From an uncultured Pelagibacteraceae bacterium (lineage in GTDB: Bacteria > Pseudomonadota > Alphaproteobacteria > Pelagibacterales > Pelagibacteraceae): a DNA stretch of 64,000 nucleotides. The notes under the pieces were generated by a model, which had not been told where the DNA came from, did no database searches, and saw nothing but the letters and a program-made list of their open reading frames with translations. The stretch is from the NCBI GenBank assembly GCA_902610975.1, contig CACLXL010000001.1, forward strand, positions 124,001 to 188,000, written 5' to 3'. Shown in pieces: positions 18,123 through 27,729 of this stretch. The position numbers and the translations under genes are program-made. Position 1 is the stretch's first letter; each line of letters opens with the position of its first letter.

Positions 18123-18881
18123 CCAAATTTTTTTCATGCTTAGATAAACAAGAATTGTCAAAAGAATTAAGTATATTATTACTTTGACTCCTGTTCTATG
18201 TCTCTCCTCTAATTCTGGTTCCGCAGCCCAAGCTAAAAAAGTAGTAACATCTTTAGCCATCTGATCCACAGTGGACTCAGTTCCATCAGAATATTCTACT
18301 AAACCATCGCTTAAATTATTTGGCATTTTTATCTTATTACCGATCATATACTTATTATAGTACACCCCATCATCTAAAGTTACTCCCGGTGGAGGATCCT
18401 CATAACCAACCAAAACCGAATAAATGTAATTTGCTCCTCCTTTTCTTGCTTTCACAAGAACTGACATATCTGGTGGATATGCTCCGCCGTTAGCTGCTAT
18501 AGCAGCTTTTACGTTTGGGTAAGGGTTTTTAAATTTATCAGAGGGCTTACCAGGTCTAGTGAACATTTCCCCTTGATCGTCCGGGCCGTCCTCTATCTCA
18601 AAACTTGCTGCAATTGCTTTTACCTCTATCTCAGAAAACTCTGGTCCACCTGTTTCTCCAAGGTTTCTATAACTTAAATATTGCATGGAGTGACACGAAG
18701 CGCAAACTTCCTTATATACCTGAAAACCTCTTTGCAATGAGGCTCTGTCAAAAGTGCCAGTTAATCCTTTAAAACTCCAATCCACTTTAATAGGATCAAC
18801 CATTTCAGCGCTTTGTAGTGGTTTAAGTGAGATAAGTAACAAAAAAGATAAAACGAGTTGTTTTATATTAGACTTTATCAT
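18099..18881 (-). CDS. petC: Cytochrome c1 of the bc1 complex
   Basis: A 260-aa protein with an N-terminal signal peptide ([17 protein letters not shown]), the haem c site CASCH ([19 protein letters not shown]), a distal segment [20 protein letters not shown], and one C-terminal anchor helix ([16 protein letters not shown]). Cytochrome c1 carries electrons from the Rieske centre to soluble cytochrome c in the periplasm. It is encoded as a separate protein here, unlike the fused b/c1 gene of some rhizobia. It overlaps petB by 14 bases and is last in petABC. Confidence 0.95.
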   Translation of the reverse strand: MIKSNIKQLVLSFLLLISLKPLQSAEMVDPIKVDWSFKGLTGTFDRASLQRGFQVYKEVCASCHSMQYLSYRNLGETGGPEFSEIEVKAIAASFEIEDGPDDQGEMFTRPGKPSDKFKNPYPNVKAAIAANGGAYPPDMSVLVKARKGGANYIYSVLVGYEDPPPGVTLDDGVYYNKYMIGNKIKMPNNLSDGLVEYSDGTESTVDQMAKDVTTFLAWAAEPELEERHRTGVKVIIYLILLTILVYLSMKKIWSRIDSEI

Positions 18882-20127
18882 TAATCTTCCTAGCTAAAGA
18901 TGGTTCTGCTCCTCCAGTTAATACTGGCTCGGAGATGCTCATAGGAATCGGATCCGTTTTTTCCAAATAACCAACAACAGGCATAACTACTATAAAATGT
19001 AAGAAATAATAAATAGTTCCCACTCTAGCTAATACTAAGTAAATTCCTTCAGCTGGCATCGCACCAACATAACCAAGCATTAGAACGTCTATTACTAATA
19101 TCCAAAAGAACTGTCTATAAATCGGTCTAAAAACAGCCGATCTAACTTTTGATGTGTCTAACCAAGGTAAGACAAATAAAATAAAAATTGCACTGAACAT
19201 TAAAATTACTCCACCTAATTTATCAGGGACAGATCTTAAAATTGCGTAAAATGGTAACAAATACCATTCAGGTACTATATGTGCAGGAGTGACTAATGGG
19301 TTAGCTGGAATATAATTGTCTGAATGTCCTAAAACATTTGGTGTAAAGAAAACAAACCCAGCAAATATAATCATAAATACTAAAAGAGCAAAAGCGTCTT
19401 TAATTGTAATGTACGGGTGAAACGGTACTGTATCCTTAGAAGGTTTCTTTATATCTATGCCAACAGGATTGTTGTTGCCAGGAACATGTAAAGCCCAAAT
19501 GTGTAAAACAACTAGTCCTAAGATTAAAAATGGAATTAAATAATGTAAGCTGAAAAATCTATTTAATGTGGGATTGTCAACAGAATAAGCGCCCCAAAGC
19601 CAAGTTGTAATACTGTCTCCAACTAATGGAATTGCACTAAAAAGATTTGTTATCACTGTTGCTCCCCAAAAACTCATTTGACCCCATGGCAACACATAGC
19701 CCATGAATGCTGCAGCCATCATTAACAAATAAATCATAAGACCAATAATCCAAATTACCTCTCTGGGTGATTTATACGATCCATAGAATAAAGACCTAAA
19801 AATATGAATATAGACTGCTAGGAAAAACATTGATGCTCCATTGCTGTGAATGTATCTAATTAACCATCCATAATTCACATCCCTCATAATATGTTCAACA
19901 CTCGCAAAAGCTAAATCTGCATGAGCAACATAATGCATTGCTAAAACAATTCCTGTAACTATTTGAGTGATTAAACAAAAAGTTAAAATTCCCCCAAAGG
20001 TCCACCAATAATTTAGATTTTTAGGTGTTGGGTAATCTGTAAGGTGTGCTCCAAGAGTAAGTAATGGCAAACGATCATTAAACCATTTTCCTGCTTTAGA
20101 TTTCGGTGTATATTCGTGCTCACTCAT
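18868..20127 (-). CDS. petB: Cytochrome b of the bc1 complex
   Basis: About 419 aa from the chosen start [15 protein letters not shown]; an ATG 15 bases further upstream (20142) would overlap petA and adds only MVKKI. It is the polytopic quinol-oxidising subunit. Haem-ligand helices contain [25 protein letters not shown] and [20 protein letters not shown], and the Qo-site PEWY motif is present ([17 protein letters not shown]). Eight hydrophobic helices fit the family. It lies between the Rieske and c1 genes in the standard petABC order. Confidence 0.96.
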   Translation of the reverse strand: MSEHEYTPKSKAGKWFNDRLPLLTLGAHLTDYPTPKNLNYWWTFGGILTFCLITQIVTGIVLAMHYVAHADLAFASVEHIMRDVNYGWLIRYIHSNGASMFFLAVYIHIFRSLFYGSYKSPREVIWIIGLMIYLLMMAAAFMGYVLPWGQMSFWGATVITNLFSAIPLVGDSITTWLWGAYSVDNPTLNRFFSLHYLIPFLILGLVVLHIWALHVPGNNNPVGIDIKKPSKDTVPFHPYITIKDAFALLVFMIIFAGFVFFTPNVLGHSDNYIPANPLVTPAHIVPEWYLLPFYAILRSVPDKLGGVILMFSAIFILFVLPWLDTSKVRSAVFRPIYRQFFWILVIDVLMLGYVGAMPAEGIYLVLARVGTIYYFLHFIVVMPVVGYLEKTDPIPMSISEPVLTGGAEPSLARKINDKV

Positions 20128-20134
20128 AATTTTT

Positions 20135-20656
20135 TTAACCAATCTTAATCGTATTACTGTCTACAAACTCAAACTTTGGTATTTCCATATTTGTTGGAGC
20201 TGGTCCTTTTCTTATTCTGCCTGATACATCGTAATGTGAACCATGACAAGGACAAAACCAACCATTGAAGTCCCCTTTATCTTTTAAAGGCACACATCCA
20301 AGATGTGTACAAACTCCTAACATGACTAACCATTCATCTTTACCCTCTTTTACCCTTTCTTCATCTTTTTGAGGATCAGGCAAATCGTCCATATTTACAG
20401 CTCTAGCCTCTGCTATTTCCTCAGGAGTTCTTCTTTTCAAAAAGACTGGCTTACCTCTCCATAAAACTGTGATCGATTTGCCTGGCTCAATGTTACTAAT
20501 ATCAACTTCAGTTGTAGCTAGGGCTTGTTGGGCTTTATCTGGATTCATTTGGTCAATCATTGGCCAAATAACTGCTCCAACACCTACTGCCCCAACGGTA
20601 TAACTAGCTGTAAATAAAAAATCTCTTCTATTAACTTTTTTTTCCTCTTTGCTCAT
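20135..20656 (-). CDS. petA: Rieske iron-sulfur subunit of the bc1 complex
   Basis: A 173-aa protein with a twin-arginine type N terminus ([20 protein letters not shown]) that doubles as the membrane anchor. The [2Fe-2S] ligands are in CTHLGC and CPCHGSHYD; the end is [13 protein letters not shown]. It takes the first electron from ubiquinol. It is the first gene of petABC. The 89-base spacer to trmL (20657-20745) should hold divergent promoters; a TTATAA-like box is present, but no convincing -35 could be assigned. Confidence 0.96.
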   Translation of the reverse strand: MSKEEKKVNRRDFLFTASYTVGAVGVGAVIWPMIDQMNPDKAQQALATTEVDISNIEPGKSITVLWRGKPVFLKRRTPEEIAEARAVNMDDLPDPQKDEERVKEGKDEWLVMLGVCTHLGCVPLKDKGDFNGWFCPCHGSHYDVSGRIRKGPAPTNMEIPKFEFVDSNTIKIG

Positions 20657-20745
20657 TTATGTAAGTGCTTATAATGTAATTATTAAATAAAACCATATTA
20701 TTAAAATTTCTAGGGTCAGAATGACACATAAATTAGGCTCAAATA

Positions 20746-21195
20746 ATGCACATAGTCCTATATAAACCTGATATCCCGCAAAATACTGCTGCGATCATCA
20801 GATTAAGTGCATGTTTAAATTTAAAAATTCACTTAATTGAACCGTGTGGGTTTGATTTAAACGATCGAAGATTTAAAAGAGTGGTAATGGATTACATCGG
20901 TTTAAGTAAGATTTTTAGATATGATAACTTTGTAGCTTTTTTGAACAAAAATAAAAAATCTAGAATTGTTTTAATGACAACTAAGGCTAAAAAATTATAT
21001 CATAATTTTAAATTCAAAAAAAATGATATGCTTTTATTTGGAAGAGAAAGTGCTGGAGTTCCTGAAGATTTACATAAAATATTAAAGAACAAGATTAAAA
21101 TACCTATGAATGAAAAGACAAGATCGCTTAATGTTGCTATGAGCGTAGCAATAATTGCCTCTGAAGCTTTAAGACAAAATAATTTATTGAAATGA
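20746..21195 (+). CDS. trmL: tRNA (cytidine(34)-2'-O)-methyltransferase
   Basis: A 149-aa SPOUT methyltransferase that modifies the wobble base of tRNA-Leu isoacceptors. Family blocks are YKPDIPQNTAAIIRLSACL at the N terminus, the knot motifs LLFGRESAGVPEDLH and IPMNEKTRSLNVAMSVAII. Length fits TrmL (minimal SPOUT without extra RNA-binding domain). It overlaps hemF by 4 bases. Confidence 0.93.
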   Translation: MHIVLYKPDIPQNTAAIIRLSACLNLKIHLIEPCGFDLNDRRFKRVVMDYIGLSKIFRYDNFVAFLNKNKKSRIVLMTTKAKKLYHNFKFKKNDMLLFGRESAGVPEDLHKILKNKIKIPMNEKTRSLNVAMSVAIIASEALRQNNLLK

Positions 21196-22016
21196 TTACT
21201 TCTGATTTTAAAAAAAAAATGACTGATAGTTGGTTTTCGTATTTACAAAGTCAGATTTGTAAAGAGTTTGAATATCTAGAAAAAAACAAAATTAAATTCG
21301 TAAAAAGAAATTGGAAGAAAAATAAAATAAATGAGGGTGGGGGTACCTCGTTTCTTTTATCTAATGGAAAAATATTTGATAAGGTTGGTGTAAATAAATC
21401 AACTGTATCAGGAATTTTTCCAAAAAAATTTAGGTCTAAGATTTTAGGAGCAGAAAAAAAAGGTAAATATTGGGCATCAGGTATATCTGTTGTTGCTCAC
21501 ATGAAAAATCCTAAAATACCTGCAATACATTTTAACACTAGATTTATAGTAACCTCAAAAGAATGGTTTGGAGGAGGTATGGATGTTACGCCAAGTTTCA
21601 AAGATCTAAAGGAAAAAAAAATGATCCATGATGATCTGAGGAATATTTGTAATCAAAATAAGAAAAGTTACAAAAAGTATAAAAAATGGTGTGATGAATA
21701 TTTTTATTTACCTCACAGAAAAGAAACAAGAGGAATAGGAGGAATTTTTTTTGACTATGAAACTAAAAATTGGATTGAAAATTTTAAATTTGTAAGGGAA
21801 CTTGGTCTGATTTTTATTGAAATTTCAAAAAAAATTATTAAGAGAAAGGAAAAATTAAAGTGGACTAAATTAGATAAAGAAAAACAATTATTAAAAAGAG
21901 GAAGATATGTTGAATTTAATCTTTTGTATGATAGAGGTACAAAATTTGGTTTAAATTCAGGTGGGAATATTGATTCAATATTAATGTCGCTTCCACCAGA
22001 AGCTAAATGGAAATAA
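21192..22016 (+). CDS. hemF: Oxygen-dependent coproporphyrinogen III oxidase
   Basis: A 274-aa haem-synthesis enzyme that converts coproporphyrinogen III to protoporphyrinogen IX using O2. Conserved blocks are GISVVAHMKNPKIPAIHFN, WFGGGMDVTP, the HemF signature around KKWCDEYFYLPHRKETRGIG-GIFFDY, RGRYVEFNLLYDRGTKFGL and SLPPEAKW at the end. It is slightly shorter than the roughly 300-aa E. coli enzyme. The O2-dependent form fits an obligate aerobe, and haem is needed by the bc1 and oxidase genes in the same window. Confidence 0.95.
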   Translation: MITSDFKKKMTDSWFSYLQSQICKEFEYLEKNKIKFVKRNWKKNKINEGGGTSFLLSNGKIFDKVGVNKSTVSGIFPKKFRSKILGAEKKGKYWASGISVVAHMKNPKIPAIHFNTRFIVTSKEWFGGGMDVTPSFKDLKEKKMIHDDLRNICNQNKKSYKKYKKWCDEYFYLPHRKETRGIGGIFFDYETKNWIENFKFVRELGLIFIEISKKIIKRKEKLKWTKLDKEKQLLKRGRYVEFNLLYDRGTKFGLNSGGNIDSILMSLPPEAKWK

Positions 22017-22018
22017 TT

Positions 22019-22495
22019 ATGGAAAAAGAGCCAATAACAGTAAAAGGTTTAAAAAATTTAAAATCGGAGTTGGATGATTTAAAAAATATACAAAGACCGA
22101 AAGTTGTTGCTGCAATTTCTGAAGCAAGATCGCACGGTGATTTAAAAGAAAATGCTGAATACCATGCAGCAAAAGAACAACAAGCATTAATAGAGAGTCG
22201 AGTTATTGCCATTAATGATTTAATTGCTAGAGCTAATGTAATAGATGTAACAAAAATAGAAAATAATGGAAAAGTAATTTTTGGATCAACAGTAAAAGTT
22301 CAAGATTTAGAAACTAATAAAGAGATATCTTATAGACTCGTTGGACAAGATGAGGCTGATATTAAAAAAAATTTAATTTTTTTTAAAAGTCCAATCGGTA
22401 AGTCTTTAATCGGAAAAAGTAAGGGTGAGATGGTAAGTGTAGTTACGCCATCAGGTGAGAGGAACTTTGAAATATTAAATGTTGAATATATATAA
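22019..22495 (+). CDS. greA: Transcription elongation factor GreA
   Basis: About 158 aa from MEKEPITVKGLKNL; an ATG 12 bases upstream (22007) overlaps hemF and is less likely. GreA stimulates RNA polymerase to cleave backtracked transcripts. The N-terminal coiled coil has the acidic tip and signature VAAISEARSHGDLKENAEYH (about 34-53), with the tip residues D and E. The C-terminal FKBP-like domain has IFGSTVKVQDLETN and SPIGKSLIGKSKGEMVSV. It begins 2 bases after hemF and converges on cca. Confidence 0.95.
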   Translation: MEKEPITVKGLKNLKSELDDLKNIQRPKVVAAISEARSHGDLKENAEYHAAKEQQALIESRVIAINDLIARANVIDVTKIENNGKVIFGSTVKVQDLETNKEISYRLVGQDEADIKKNLIFFKSPIGKSLIGKSKGEMVSVVTPSGERNFEILNVEYI

Positions 22496-22496
22496 T

Positions 22497-23753
22497 TTAA
22501 TTTCCCTCTATAATCTTATTTATTCTGTCTTTAGAAATCTTAAATCCATTATTTAACCACTCTTCCTCTATTTTATTCAAAACTTTTCCTAGATCTTCTC
22601 CCTCTTCCATTCCATTTTGTTTCAAATATTCACCATTAATATCCAATTTTGGAATTACAGAGTTTAAAATTTTATTTAAAGTATTTGTAAATTCTTGTAA
22701 TTTTATCTTTGGATTACATGCATAATTAAGAATATTTAATGTTATCAAATGATTTTTACCATTTAAATAAATATTTTTAAGCAAATCTTTATAAAAAAAA
22801 TCTTTGTTATTTTGTGCAAGATTTAAATTTTTAGCTAGTTTTTCCAAAGATAATTTAAGTTTATTGGAAACGTTATATTTATGTGCAAAATATTCATGGT
22901 TATCCTTTTCATCAATTAATAAAACACTAAGAAGGATATCTTTATTTAATTGTAAGTTTCTATTTATTTCTTTGACTCTTTTCAATCTATCTAGATAAAT
23001 GAATTCAGGAAATATTATTTTGAAAATTTCTAATAAATGATAATTTTCATAAATTTTAAGGAAACTTTTTAATTCTAAAATTTTTAGTAATTCCAATAAA
23101 ATTCTCTCTTTTGAAATTTTTTTTATTCCATCTAAATTTTGTTTAATCGCAGCGATTGTGGTGGTCTCTAATTTTAAATCATACATGATTTTAAATCTTA
23201 TAAACCTTATTATTCTTAAATAATCTTCCTCTATTCTTTTTTGTGGATCTCCAATAAATTTCACATTTTTATTTTTTAGGTCTACTGTACCCATTTGAGG
23301 ATCAAATATTTTTCCCTCTCTATCTAGATAAATTGCATTAATGGTGAAATCCCTTCTTTCGGAGTCTAGTTTCCAATCATCAATGTATTTTACATCAGCA
23401 TGCCTCCCATCCGTTCTATAATCTTCACGCAATGTTGTTATTTCAACTTTAAAATTATCTGAGATAACTGTAACTGTTCCGTGTTTGGTCCCAGTATCAA
23501 GAACCTTAAAATAAGTATTTTTAAGTTTATTTTTAACTTCATCTGTTGTTAAAATAGTTGCTATATCTATGTCATCAATTTCTTCTCCAGAGAGATGTTT
23601 TCTTACACAACCTCCAACAAATCTTGATACTACTTTTTCTTTTGGAAGATCAGATTGCAATTTTTTAAATAAAAATTGTAATTCTTTATTTTTATAAAAT
23701 GGAAAAATTGCGTTTTTTAAATTTTGAAAGAAGTTAAATTTGAAATTCAACAT
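22497..23753 (-). CDS. cca: CCA tRNA nucleotidyltransferase / polyA polymerase family
   Basis: A 418-aa class II nucleotidyltransferase. The head has the G-rich loop FVGGCVRKHLSGEE, the metal-binding DDIDIA (Asp-x-Asp) and RRDFTINAIYLD, followed by the RNA-binding arm EEDYLRIIRFIRFK. It adds or repairs the CCA end of tRNAs; a polyA-polymerase role cannot be excluded from sequence alone. The start codon lies 6 bases downstream of the encoded CCA end of a tRNA-Gln gene on the same strand, so the mRNA is probably released by tRNA 3' processing. Confidence 0.9.
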   Translation of the reverse strand: MLNFKFNFFQNLKNAIFPFYKNKELQFLFKKLQSDLPKEKVVSRFVGGCVRKHLSGEEIDDIDIATILTTDEVKNKLKNTYFKVLDTGTKHGTVTVISDNFKVEITTLREDYRTDGRHADVKYIDDWKLDSERRDFTINAIYLDREGKIFDPQMGTVDLKNKNVKFIGDPQKRIEEDYLRIIRFIRFKIMYDLKLETTTIAAIKQNLDGIKKISKERILLELLKILELKSFLKIYENYHLLEIFKIIFPEFIYLDRLKRVKEINRNLQLNKDILLSVLLIDEKDNHEYFAHKYNVSNKLKLSLEKLAKNLNLAQNNKDFFYKDLLKNIYLNGKNHLITLNILNYACNPKIKLQEFTNTLNKILNSVIPKLDINGEYLKQNGMEEGEDLGKVLNKIEEEWLNNGFKISKDRINKIIEGN

Positions 23754-23759
23754 AATCTA

Positions 23760-23833
23760 TGGCTGGGGCACTAGGATTCGAACCTAGGATGGCGGTATCA
23801 AAAACCGCTGCCTTACCGCTTGGCTATGCCCCA
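23760..23833 (-). tRNA. tRNA-Gln (anticodon TTG), CCA encoded
   Basis: The minus strand folds as a full cloverleaf. A 7-bp acceptor stem (TGGGGCA with TGCCCCA) leads to the D arm GCC...GGC with AGCGGTAA loop. The anticodon stem GCGGT/ACCGC holds loop TTTTGAT (anticodon TTG), and the T arm is CTAGG-TTCGAAT-CCTAG. Discriminator G73 is followed by an encoded CCA (plus-strand tgg at 23760-23762). G73 and the U1-A72 pair are usual for bacterial glutamine tRNAs. ispE ends 35 bases upstream and cca starts 6 bases downstream. Confidence 0.96.
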
Positions 23834-23868
23834 AATACAAGTGACTGATATATCATAATTCGATAAAT

Positions 23869-24705
23869 TTAAATAGTTTTTGCAACTGAAGACCAGAATT
23901 TAGGGTATTTATTTCTAATTATTTTAAGTGCGACTTTTGTACTTTTTTTATTATTGAACAAACCATAACATGCAGATCCTGATCCAGTCATTCTAGAAAA
24001 ATAACAACCTTTAAGCTGGCTTATATTTGTCAATAAATCCCTAATAATTGGGTGTTTTTTTTCAACAATTGATTGTAAATCATTTTGTGAATTCTTAATT
24101 TCATTTATAAATTTATTTTTTAACTTAAGATTTTTTTGCACTAAAAATTTTTTTTTAGAGAATTTTCTTACTTTTGAAAAAACCTCCTTAGTGGAACATT
24201 TTATTTTTGGGTATACCAGCAAAAAAAATAGTGTTTGTTTTTTTTTCAATTTCTCGACTTCATTGATATTTTTAAGAAATCCTTGATTGTATACAAATAG
24301 TCTAAGATCAGATCCTACGTAATTTATGATTTTATTAAGCAATTTTTCTTTAATCTTTTTTTTTATTAAATATTTCATAACAATACTTGCATTACTTGAG
24401 CCGCCTCCAAATCCTGCAAAAACAGGAATTTTTTTATAAATTTTGACAGAATAAAAATCATGAATAAGCTTATTATTTCTCATTGATTTTAAAACCTTCA
24501 ATACAGAATTATTTGATTGACCAACGAAGTTTGAAAAGGGTCCGGTGAAGGATATTTCATCCTTTTTTTTATTAATTTTTTTTATGATAATTCGATCGTT
24601 TAAGTTGACCAAACAATAAATTGATTGAAGATTGTGAAGACCTTTTTTAAACTTTTTATTTATGCTCAAGGTCAAATTGATTTTCGCGTGAGAATTTAAA
24701 ATCAT
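23869..24705 (-). CDS. ispE: 4-diphosphocytidyl-2-C-methyl-D-erythritol kinase
   Basis: A 278-aa GHMP-family kinase of the MEP isoprenoid pathway. It starts SHAKINLTLSINKKFKKGLH (the conserved KxNLxLxVxxKRxDGYH block, with GLH for GYH). The glycine-rich ATP loop VFAGFGGGSSNASIV lies near residue 95 and the C-terminal MTGSGSACYGLF completes the site. Downstream steps of the same pathway in this window are ispH and the carotenoid genes. It lies 4 bases after the TPR gene. Confidence 0.92.
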   Translation of the reverse strand: MILNSHAKINLTLSINKKFKKGLHNLQSIYCLVNLNDRIIIKKINKKKDEISFTGPFSNFVGQSNNSVLKVLKSMRNNKLIHDFYSVKIYKKIPVFAGFGGGSSNASIVMKYLIKKKIKEKLLNKIINYVGSDLRLFVYNQGFLKNINEVEKLKKKQTLFFLLVYPKIKCSTKEVFSKVRKFSKKKFLVQKNLKLKNKFINEIKNSQNDLQSIVEKKHPIIRDLLTNISQLKGCYFSRMTGSGSACYGLFNNKKSTKVALKIIRNKYPKFWSSVAKTI

Positions 24706-24709
24706 TTGA

Positions 24710-26410
24710 CTATAAGCCTTTTATTAGTTTTTTTTCAATGTTCTCTTTCAGTTCTTTCTCAGTTTTGTCAAGGGTCAGAACATAATTCCAATAATATCTA
24801 GCTTGAATTTTGTTCCCTATGTTCCAAAGAACATCTCCGTAATGATCGTTCACTATCGGATCAGCTGGCATTAATCTTACCGCAAGTTGGAGATAATTTT
24901 TTGACTCTTCAAATCTTTTCAGCTTAAATAAAGCCCACCCAAGTGAGTCTATAATATAAGGATCGTTAGATTTTAATTTATTTGCCTTTTCTAACATTTG
25001 CAAAGATTGCTCAATTTTCATACCTTTTTCAATCCATGAATATGCTAAATAATTAATTACATAGGCTTGATCTGGTTTAACTTCTAAAGACATCATTAAA
25101 TCTTTTTCTGCATTTTCCCAGTCACCAATTCTCTCGTAAGCTACACCCCTGCCATCAGTTACTTCTGAAAAAAGTGGGTGTTTTTTATCTATCTGTTTTA
25201 AAATTTCTGAATAAAATTTAATTGACTCCTCAAATTTTTCATTATTTTTTAAAAATTCTGCGTAATCAAACGTTTCATAAATACCTAAATTTTGTAAATT
25301 GTTGTAAGAATTTGTTAATAATTTTATCGATTCATCTGTTTTTTCTTCTTGAATCAATATATTTGAAATTTGTTTATTTGAGTGCCACTTAAATGCGCTT
25401 CCACGCTGTGATAAATTTTTATATATTTTTTTTGCATTAATAAAATCTCCAATATTATAAAAATTTTCAGCTAGTAAAGTATCAAACGAATAAAATTCTT
25501 TGTTAAGATATTTAGATAAATTTAAATAAAAATTAGATGTTTGGTAAATAGATTGAGACGACAAAGCATTAGCAGCTATATAAAGTAATTCTGCAATAAC
25601 ATCTTGTTGTTTTGTACAATCAAATTTAAAATTGTTTTTTTTGTCCTTTAAATCAATTTTATATTGTTTTAGCAGAAGATTTCGAGGGTGTTTTTCAAGA
25701 GATTTTTCTAAAATTTTTTTTGCTTCACTTAAGTTCCCCAGGCTTTCCATATATTTTGCGTGAAAATAAAAGTACCTAGAAAAATCTGTTTTTTTATCTG
25801 AAGTCAAATTTTCAAAAAACAAATTAGTATTTTCACTTCTATAATAACAATTTAAGAAAGCTCTCTGAATTTTTTTCAAATTCTCAAACCTATTATCTAA
25901 CTGATTAAGATTAATTGTAGCTTTATCTATTTTAATTTTATCCAAATTCGACCAAAGATATAATGTACTAGCAACGTAATTGTCTAAAATTGAAGTTAAG
26001 TTCCTTTTTTTGGCTTTTAAAAAATATTTGCTTGAAAGGTCATATTTAGAATTTTTAAGATGCTGTATTCCTATAATTATATCACTTTCAAAGCTATCTT
26101 TTTTATCTTTTTCTAACTTTTTTGAGAAATTGAATGCTTGGTAGAAATTTCCTGAGTTTACTAATGAATAAATGTACTTTGAGGAAAAAATTAAATGACT
26201 TTCCTCCAAACCATCTAGTTTTTTAAAATATTCGTAGGATTTTTCGTATTTGCTTTGATTTAAAAGTATAATTCCTGAAAAGTAATCAGCAATTTTATCA
26301 GCTTTATTAAATTTATCTAAATTTTTTGCGTTTAATGTGGAAAAGAAAATAAAAACAATGACAAAAAAGATGCTTCCTGTAGTGTTTATACTTAATTTAA
26401 ATTTTGACAT
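24710..26410 (-). CDS. Tetratricopeptide-repeat protein, exported
   Basis: A 566-aa protein with an N-terminal signal/anchor (GSIFFVIVFIFFSTLNA) and no lipobox Cys. The C-terminal 170 residues hold clear TPR units, for example ERIGDWENAEKDLMMSLEVK, INYLAYSWIEKGMKIEQSLQ and IDSLGWALFKLKRFEESKNY; weaker repeats fill the rest. TPR proteins of this build next to ispE are common in alphaproteobacteria, but no function is known to me. It is probably a periplasmic or membrane-attached scaffold. The start codon is 3 bases from that of the divergent uracil-DNA glycosylase gene. Confidence 0.8.
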   Translation of the reverse strand: MSKFKLSINTTGSIFFVIVFIFFSTLNAKNLDKFNKADKIADYFSGIILLNQSKYEKSYEYFKKLDGLEESHLIFSSKYIYSLVNSGNFYQAFNFSKKLEKDKKDSFESDIIIGIQHLKNSKYDLSSKYFLKAKKRNLTSILDNYVASTLYLWSNLDKIKIDKATINLNQLDNRFENLKKIQRAFLNCYYRSENTNLFFENLTSDKKTDFSRYFYFHAKYMESLGNLSEAKKILEKSLEKHPRNLLLKQYKIDLKDKKNNFKFDCTKQQDVIAELLYIAANALSSQSIYQTSNFYLNLSKYLNKEFYSFDTLLAENFYNIGDFINAKKIYKNLSQRGSAFKWHSNKQISNILIQEEKTDESIKLLTNSYNNLQNLGIYETFDYAEFLKNNEKFEESIKFYSEILKQIDKKHPLFSEVTDGRGVAYERIGDWENAEKDLMMSLEVKPDQAYVINYLAYSWIEKGMKIEQSLQMLEKANKLKSNDPYIIDSLGWALFKLKRFEESKNYLQLAVRLMPADPIVNDHYGDVLWNIGNKIQARYYWNYVLTLDKTEKELKENIEKKLIKGL

Positions 26411-26413
26411 AAA

Positions 26414-27109
26414 ATGTTTAAAAATAATAAATCAATAAAATTAATTAATTATTATAAATTTATAAATCATAATTTAATTTACAATAATGCGGCAATCAAT
26501 AGATATAAAAAGGACAATTTTGGTATATCAGAAGATAAGTTTAAAAATTTAGAGTTATTAAAAAAATCTATAATAAATCAAAAAAATTGTAATCTTCAAA
26601 AAAAAGCTAAAAATATTGTTTTTAGTGATGGTAACCCAAAATCAAAAATTATGCTAATTGGTGAGGCTCCAGGTGCTAATGAAGATCAAGAAGGATTGCC
26701 GTTTGTTGGAAGAGCTGGGATCCTTCTTGATAAAATGCTAGCAGCAATAAATTTAGATAGGAAAAATGTTTATATATCAAATATAATTAATTATCGTCCG
26801 CCCGATAACCGAAAACCAACAGAGGGAGAAATAAAACAATATTTGCCATTTATATCCAAACATATTGAAATAATTAATCCAAAAATACTCGTGTTATTAG
26901 GAAGTACCGCAATGAACGCTATTGTTGGAAAAGATGTTGTTATTTCGAAAATGAGAGGAAAATGGTTAGAAAAAAAATTTGGAAATTGTAAAACATCAGT
27001 CATTATTACTTTTCATCCTGCTTTTTTAATGAGACAGCCAGCTCAAAAAAAAATGGCATGGATTGATTTAAAAATGATCAGAGACAAAAAAACTAAACTC
27101 AAAATTTAA
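26414..27109 (+). CDS. Uracil-DNA glycosylase, family 4/5-like
   Basis: A 231-aa protein of the UDG superfamily (iron-sulfur family 4 type). It has the active-site stretch LIGEAPGANEDQEGLPFVGR (about 82-101), NIINYRPPDNRKP and TFHPAFLMRQPAQKK. Cys residues are expected at Fe-S positions; a CNLQKKAKNIVFSDGNP block precedes the catalytic motif. The roughly 70-residue N-terminal part (LINYYKFINHNLIYN) resembles the extension of alphaproteobacterial homologues, so the ATG at 26414 is credible. It removes uracil from deaminated DNA. It stands 9 bases ahead of rnhB. Confidence 0.86.
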   Translation: MFKNNKSIKLINYYKFINHNLIYNNAAINRYKKDNFGISEDKFKNLELLKKSIINQKNCNLQKKAKNIVFSDGNPKSKIMLIGEAPGANEDQEGLPFVGRAGILLDKMLAAINLDRKNVYISNIINYRPPDNRKPTEGEIKQYLPFISKHIEIINPKILVLLGSTAMNAIVGKDVVISKMRGKWLEKKFGNCKTSVIITFHPAFLMRQPAQKKMAWIDLKMIRDKKTKLKI

Positions 27110-27118
27110 TTAAAAGAT

Positions 27119-27679
27119 ATGATTACTGCAGGTGTTGATGAAGTTGGTAGAGGTTGTCTAGCAGGTCCTGTTGTTTCAGCTGCGGTTATCTTGAAAAAAG
27201 GAATTGACTTAAAACTTTTGAAAGACTCAAAGAAAATTTCGTTTAAAAAAAGAGAAGAAATTTCAGAACACATTAAAAAAAATTCTTATTATGGAATAGG
27301 TATTGCGTCTGTAAAGGAAATCTTAAATATAAATATTTTACAAGCTTCATTGCTTTCTATGAGGAGGGCTATAGAAAAGCTTAAAATAAAACCAGGTTTA
27401 ACTTTAATAGACGGAAACTTTGCACCTGCAGGCTTAAAGAATTATAAAACAATCATAAATGGAGATGAAAAAATTAAAGTTATAAGTGCAGCTTCAATTG
27501 TTGCAAAAGTTTATCGAGATAGATTCATGATAAAACTATCTGAGGAATATTCAAATTATGCGTGGGAGAGAAATTTTGGATATGGCACGAAAGCTCATCT
27601 TGAGGGTTTAAAAAAATTTGGTGTGACCTCACACCATAGAAAAGGTTTTAAACCGATACACAAGATATTGTCGAGTTAA
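27119..27679 (+). CDS. rnhB: Ribonuclease HII
   Basis: A 186-aa enzyme that removes ribonucleotides embedded in DNA. The catalytic DEDD set is visible: AGVDEVGRGCLAGPVVSAAV (Asp and Glu near the N terminus), LTLIDGNFAP (third Asp) and SAASIVAKVYRDRFM (fourth Asp). WERNFGYGTKAHLEGLKKFG and HHRKGFKP complete the family. The type HI gene rnhA is also in this window, so both enzymes are present. A 72-base gap with GANTC sites separates it from ccrM. Confidence 0.95.
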   Translation: MITAGVDEVGRGCLAGPVVSAAVILKKGIDLKLLKDSKKISFKKREEISEHIKKNSYYGIGIASVKEILNINILQASLLSMRRAIEKLKIKPGLTLIDGNFAPAGLKNYKTIINGDEKIKVISAASIVAKVYRDRFMIKLSEEYSNYAWERNFGYGTKAHLEGLKKFGVTSHHRKGFKPIHKILSS

Positions 27680-27729
27680 GATTCTTAAACACAAAAAGAC
27701 ACATTTTTTTTCATTAATCGATTGACCCT

